Assembly: GCA_021464245.1 (NCBI GenBank)
Contig: JADCRB010000006.1
Span: forward strand, 761,621 to 825,620
Direction: 5' to 3'
Source of the DNA: Carallia brachiata
Taxonomy: Eukaryota > Streptophyta > Magnoliopsida > Malpighiales > Rhizophoraceae
DNA: 64,000 bases
The notes under the pieces were generated by a model, which was not told the origin of the DNA, did not search any database, and was given only the letters and a program-made list of their open reading frames with translations. The translations under genes and the position numbers were made by a program. Position 1 is the first letter of the stretch, and each line of letters starts with the position of its first letter. Of this stretch, positions 59,118 through 64,000 are shown one piece after another.

Positions 59118-61975
59118 TTGTCACTAAGGAAATCCCTTTGGATAAAACTACGTGACAAATGCAAAATGCAGGAATCCATATGGCATCAAAAATCTCGTGT
59201 AAGATGGATCAAGAAAGGGGATTGCAATACGCGATTTTTTCATATAACTGCCTCTGCTAAGGCAAGAAGGAATTATATTGGAAGTATACGATCAAACGAG
59301 CTGTTACTTAATGATGTAAAGGACATTTGGAGTGAGGCTATTTATTCTGAGCAATTTTTTTGATAGGCCTGTTATGGGAGATGTGGGGTTCAAAAAGCTC
59401 AAAGCCTCATCAGCCAACTGGCTCGAGTCTACTATTTTAGAAGGCGAAATAAAAAATGCTATTTGGGACTGTGATGGAAACAAAGCTCTCAGCCTTGATG
59501 GTTTTAATTTTGCTTTTATAAAAGCGGCTTGGGTGCATTTGAAAGCAGATATTTTCGCATTGGCTTTTCACTTTTTCAAAACATCTCAGCTCCCCCAAGT
59601 GCATAAACTCTTCCTTTGTCACTCTTGCAGCTAAGATCAATGGTGCTTTTATGCTTGCTGATTTCCGGCCTATAAGTTTGATTGGGTGTTTATACAAAAT
59701 AATCTCAAAAATCTTGGCGAATAGACTAAAAATTGTGATTGGTGAAGTCATCAGTGAAAACCAAACTGGTTTTATTTAAGGAAGACAAATTCTCGATGGA
59801 GTTTTGATGGCCACGGAATCGATTCATAGCTTGGCAAAAAATAAACAACCTGCGGTGATATTTAAGGTTGATTTTCATAAGGCTTTTGATTCTGTGTCTT
59901 GGAGCTATTGAGATAATGTCCTACATCACATGGGTTTCGGTGAAAAATGGTGTCTTTGGATCCGTTAATGTATCTCAACAGCCCGCATTTCTGTGTTGGT
60001 TAATGGATCTCCAACTCCTGAAATACATCTTCAGCGAGGAGTAAGACAAGGAGTTCCACTCTCCCCTTTTCTGTTCATCTTAGCTGCAGAGGGGCTCTCT
60101 CGATTGCTACATAATGGTTGGTGAGCAGAATCTTTTTCGGGGAATCGCTATCCATGGATCAAACTCTACCTTTTTCTTTGACTCATCTCCAATTTGCAGA
60201 TGACACAATTATTTTTGTTAAACCAGAGAGGGCAGTCTTATGAATTTGAAAAGGATCCTCCGTTGCTTTGAGCTAGCATCTGGCTTAAAAGTAAATTTCA
60301 TTAAGAGCTCAATTGTGAGAATCAATGTTGATACTCATTGGCTTGCATCAGTTGCTGCTGCACTTAGAACTAAAGTCAAGAACCTACCCATCAAAAACCT
60401 TGGACTCCCTCTCAGAGCCAATCCACGAAAGAAAGCCACTTGGGATCCCATCATTGCAAAAATTAGAAGCAGGTTGGCTGCTTGGAAAGGAAAACTGCTG
60501 TCCACTGCAGAAAGGCTCACACTCATCAAAACGGTACTCTCCTCTCTTCCCCTATACTATCTCTCAATTTTTAGAGTTCCGCATTCAGTGGCAAAGAAAA
60601 TTACATTCTTACAACAACGTTTATTTTGGAGTGGTGATGTAGAAAAACAAAAATTGTGCACTATTAGTTGGGATGTTATTTGTAAGCCAAAGAAAGAAGG
60701 GGGCCTTGGGGTGAGTTCCTTATTTCCTAAAAATTAAGCATTGCTCTTTAAATGGAAGTGAAGATATGCAAAAGAGAAAGACTCTCTATAGAGGCAGATT
60801 ATTGATTCAAAATACAAAAATTCGCCCTATTGGTGGCCAAAGTTTGATGTTAATAATACTTCTAGAGTGTGGGGAGATATTATTAAATCAGCCAACTCTG
60901 ATGCAGTCACCAAAAGGGTTGTGGAATGTGGAGTTCAAACCTCACTTGGCAATGGAAAGCTTATTAAATTCTGGCTGGATCTTTGGGTAGGTGACTATGC
61001 TCTTGGTTCTAGATTTCCACGACTCTTGGCACTATCAATGAATAAGGAAATCACTGTTTCGGAGTGTGGTTGATGGTCTAATGGAAAATGGCTTTGGGAT
61101 TTAAAATGGCGACGTGGTCTTATAGATTGGGAAACTTCTGTGGTGAACAAGTTGCTAGCTGATATTGATTCAATCCACCTTGTTCCTCATGTTGAAGATT
61201 CTTTGATTTGGTTTTTAAATAAATCTGGAGACTATAGTGTTAAATCATTCTATGCAGAACTCTTAAAGCCTTTTTCGCAGCCTGGTGAAGGCTTCGTTCC
61301 AAAGGTTGAAATCTTTGCTTGGATGGCATTTTTGGATAGAATTTTGCACTAGAAGTGCATTACTCAAAAGAGGAATCATTATGGATCACCAGAGTTTTTG
61401 TTGTTTCTGTGCTGAGGATATTGAAACATGCTCCCATCTTTTTATTTATTGCAAAATCTCTTGGAGACTTTGGTGTTCTATTCTTAACTGATGGGGCTTA
61501 AGTTAGTGTGTCCCTAAATCTCTCACAGACCTATTTTTACAATAGAATGGCTCAGTAACTGGAAAAGACTGCAAGAAAGTGTGGACAGCTCTGTTTTTTG
61601 CTTTGCTTTGGAGCACATGGTTAAAGAGAAACAAGAAGATTTTTCAGGCTGCTGAAATAAAGTGGTCTGTTCTCCAAGATGTTATATTTGCTCGAGTGTA
61701 CTCTTGGCTCAAAGCAGTGGACATTGATCTTCCCTTTCATGCCCAGCTCCTTCTCATTTCGGTTGATGCTTTGCAATGAGGAGTATCTTATTCTAAAATG
61801 GCTTCTTTATGTTGATGATTTCCTTTTTGCAACTGTTTCTCATGTGTCAATCTGGGGTAATTTGATTATAAACCCATGATTGTTTTCTGCACCACCAGCC
61901 CTTAACTGGGTCGTGAAGGACTCATGTACAAATTTTTATATTCAATGGAATATACACATTTGACTTATCAAAAAA
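59118..61975 (+). pseudogene. LINE ORF2 relic, reverse transcriptase to 3' tail
   Basis: A plant L1-type non-LTR retrotransposon without its endonuclease. In order: RVRWIKKGDCNTRFFH (59198), RT with ADFRPISLIGCLYKIISKIL (59656), VDFHKAFDSVSW (59866), [19 protein letters not shown] (60036) and FADD (60196), then the thumb-like region NLKRILRCFELASGLKVNF and WKGKLLSTAERLTLIKTVLS (60240-60740), the zinc-binding region DYSVKSFYAELLKP, PKVEIFAWMAFL, CCFCAEDIETCSHLF (61230-61445), and the tail end WSTWLKRNKKIFQ. Numerous stops and frameshifts. The 3' end is A-rich at 61967-61979. Confidence 0.88.
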
Positions 61976-62217
61976 AAAAATGTGGCTTGCAAACGAAAAA
62001 AAGAAAAAAAGCAAATGAAAAAAGTAAAAGAAAAGTTGAAAAAGAAAGGAAAAAGAAAAAGTAAAAGAAAATAAAAGTTAAAAAGTAACCAAAAAAATAA
62101 AAACATTGTGGCCACCCCTCCACTCATTATTTTGGCATGTTCTGTTCGGTGCGCATACACGTGTATATACTAGATATACTAGATAAAAAAGTTAAAAAAA
62201 GAAAATTTAAGTTACAC

Positions 62218-63094
62218 TGTAACGGGTAAATTTCGAGCCTGAAACAATTAGACTCAAAAATACAAACAACAAATTACAAATAAAAATTTAAAAATAAAAG
62301 AAAATTTATGTGGGGTCGATCTCCGTAGATCCTCCGATTAGTGTTCCTTTTTTTACTCCGTCAAGGGCTGTACGAGCTTGATATTGACAGAAATAATTTC
62401 CACAGCTTTATCTTGAACTGGGTAGACTGAAACTGGATCTGATTTGGACGTTTAGACTACGGTTAAGAACTGCAGAGATCTGATCTGAGCCGATCTAGCT
62501 TAATTTCACCGAGGGTCGAAGGGACTCGTTTTCGGATGAGCTGCCTAGATTTTGCTGAGGGTCATATGAGACTTGATCCCAGCCGTATTTGTAGTAATTT
62601 GATATTTTTAGATCTATATTCTCATAAATTCAGATCTAGAGCGATCCGAGAATATAAACCTAAAAATAATTTTAGAAATGGGAACAGCAAATTTTTTGGA
62701 GCTTACCCCTGAAATATCTCTCAAAAAGGAGTTAGGAGAGTATACTGCAGAGTAAAAGCACGTAGGAAAAGGAGAAATTTTCTTGAGAGATTTTCAAAAT
62801 TTTCTTTTTCTCTCAAATTCTCTGAATTTTTCTATTTACAAATTTGCTGAATCTCTTTTGAACTGGGGGGGCAAGGGCCTATTTATAGGTTTCCCCTCTA
62901 GTGTGAAAGTATGCGTGGGAAAAGAATAAGTCGACTTTTCCGTGTGAAAGCACGCGTGCGAATGGAATAAGTCTACTTTTCCGTGTGAAAGCACTCCTGC
63001 GAAAAGAATAAGTCAACTTTTTCATGTGAAAGCACACATGCGAAAGGAATAAGTCAACTATTGACTCTTTTTTTTATATATATATATATTTATA
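62218..63094 (-). mobile_element. Solo LTR of the homeobox-bearing gypsy family, variant U3
   Basis: 62218 to about 62890 matches the LTRs at 17331 and 27034 (start TGTAACGGGTAAATTTCGAG; shared CTCCGTAGATCCTCCGATTA). Past the TATA box the sequence differs completely and carries four 41-bp repeats. The right edge is uncertain. TACAC precedes the left end (62213-62217) and also occurs at 63095-63099, a possible target duplication that would put the end at 63094. Confidence 0.8.
62901..63060. repeat. Four 41-bp tandem repeats in the solo LTR
   Basis: Copies begin at 62901, 62942, 62983 and 63024, each built of GTGTGAAAGCACGCGTGCGA followed by AATAAGTCGACTTTTCC-like sequence. In the sense orientation they lie upstream of the LTR TATA box, as enhancer-type U3 repeats would. 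Confidence 0.9.
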
Positions 63095-63099
63095 TACAC

Positions 63100-64000
63100 T
63101 TCTAATGACAAATGATTAAACTGATTTAAATTTAATTTAGATTTGAGAAAAATTAGTTGAATAAAAATAAAATTAATCTTTTATTGGCCATGATTATTAT
63201 CCTAATTAATTTGAACAGTTTTTAAGTTTAAATTTGTGTTGAAAGAATTGAATGAAATTAAAATTGAGTAATGAATTAAATTTAAATTTTTAACTATCAT
63301 TGTTATTGAACTTAATTTAAAAGATTTTAAAGAAATTAAAATTTATTTATATTATTATAATAAATAATTTGTTTTTATATTATTAAAATTAAAAAGATAA
63401 AATAAGAAAATAATGAACTATCCAAATTTTTAGTCTGAGGAGAGGTGAGAGTTCAAATTTTATCTCCTCATCTCCTCTCTTATAAGCATAAGTCATCTAA
63501 TAAATAAAATAATAAATAATAATAATAATAATAAAATATTAATGAAGAGATAAATTATTAATATTTAAAAAATTTTAATAGGAGAATTCAGAAAAAAAAT
63601 GTGACAGACAATTTATCCAACTTTAATTGAGAAAGTGAAGTGACTAGCCCGAGTCAAGTCCTATATAAAAATGAATGAATGATGTGGTAGGCACAATGTC
63701 TTTGAGGATGTGCAAAATAATGGTTGATAGCCAGCTGGCATCAATTGCTGGATGGAATGTTGGCTCTCCATGTTGGCTCCTTTGAAGTGGGGTGTGCCCG
63801 GAATCAAAGTACTTACAAACAAACAAAATAAATTAGAACAACATGGATACTGCTTAGTGGTATTGATTGGTATAAAATCATACTAGTAATTTTATTTTTA
63901 TTATTTTATTATCTATTAGAAATTTTATTTGGTCGTGAACTATAAATTCTTGAATATTAAGTACCTCTAAAAAGACCTACAAATATTATTTTTGTTAATT
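63100..64000. other. AT-rich intergenic, no gene seen
   Basis: AATTTAAATT-type sequence and an AATAAT repeat near 63505-63535. No coding region. Confidence 0.5.

Overview
This is a plant nuclear window, most likely from a woody eudicot (the species cannot be named from sequence alone). The evidence is a set of plant genes with GT-AG introns, AT-rich intergenic DNA, and dense nested plant transposons (Ty3/gypsy, Ty1/copia, LINE, hAT, Mutator-like and Tourist-like elements).

Host genes, left to right: the last exon of a CDC48/p97 AAA-ATPase (108-398, +); an intact three-exon NRT2 high-affinity nitrate transporter of 527 aa (4797-2592, -); an intact short SnRK1 beta-3 subunit of 117 aa (12595-12153, -) whose 5'UTR seems to be split by long introns, one holding a complete non-autonomous hAT element; and an intact five-exon ankyrin/PGG membrane protein of 728 aa (57701-53607, -) with an unusual Lys/Glu-rich segment. 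Broken host genes are an F-box fragment near 32.1 kb and exon 1 of an HCT-type BAHD acyltransferase near 45.7 kb.

The centre of interest is 17331-27874. This is a Ty3/gypsy element of Tat type (second RNase H domain, minus strand) with nearly identical LTRs. Between integrase and the 3' LTR it carries a complete intronless WUSCHEL-type homeobox gene: WOX homeodomain, WUS-box-like motif, C-terminal EAR-like LxLxL motif and its own TATA box. The element's gag-pol is broken by many frameshifts, but the homeobox ORF is open. About 20 kb away, inside a Ty1/copia element (33271-42482), lies a second, related but broken homeobox copy (40034-39415) with the same three-part layout. This suggests a family of WUS-clade homeobox genes associated with LTR retrotransposons. 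The copia element also has a solo LTR of its own family nested in its gag in inverted orientation, with target duplications at both levels.

The rest is transposon relics: a LINE interrupted by further DNA including a Mutator-like MITE (8.5-10.5 kb), a Tourist-like MITE (7.8 kb), a second Mutator-like MITE (28.7 kb), a possible Pack-MULE (46.2-48.0 kb), a decayed copia pol (51.4-53.3 kb), a decayed LINE (59.1-62.0 kb) and a solo LTR of the homeobox-bearing family (62.2 kb) with a different U3 containing four 41-bp tandem repeats. No tRNA, rRNA or CRISPR array was seen.
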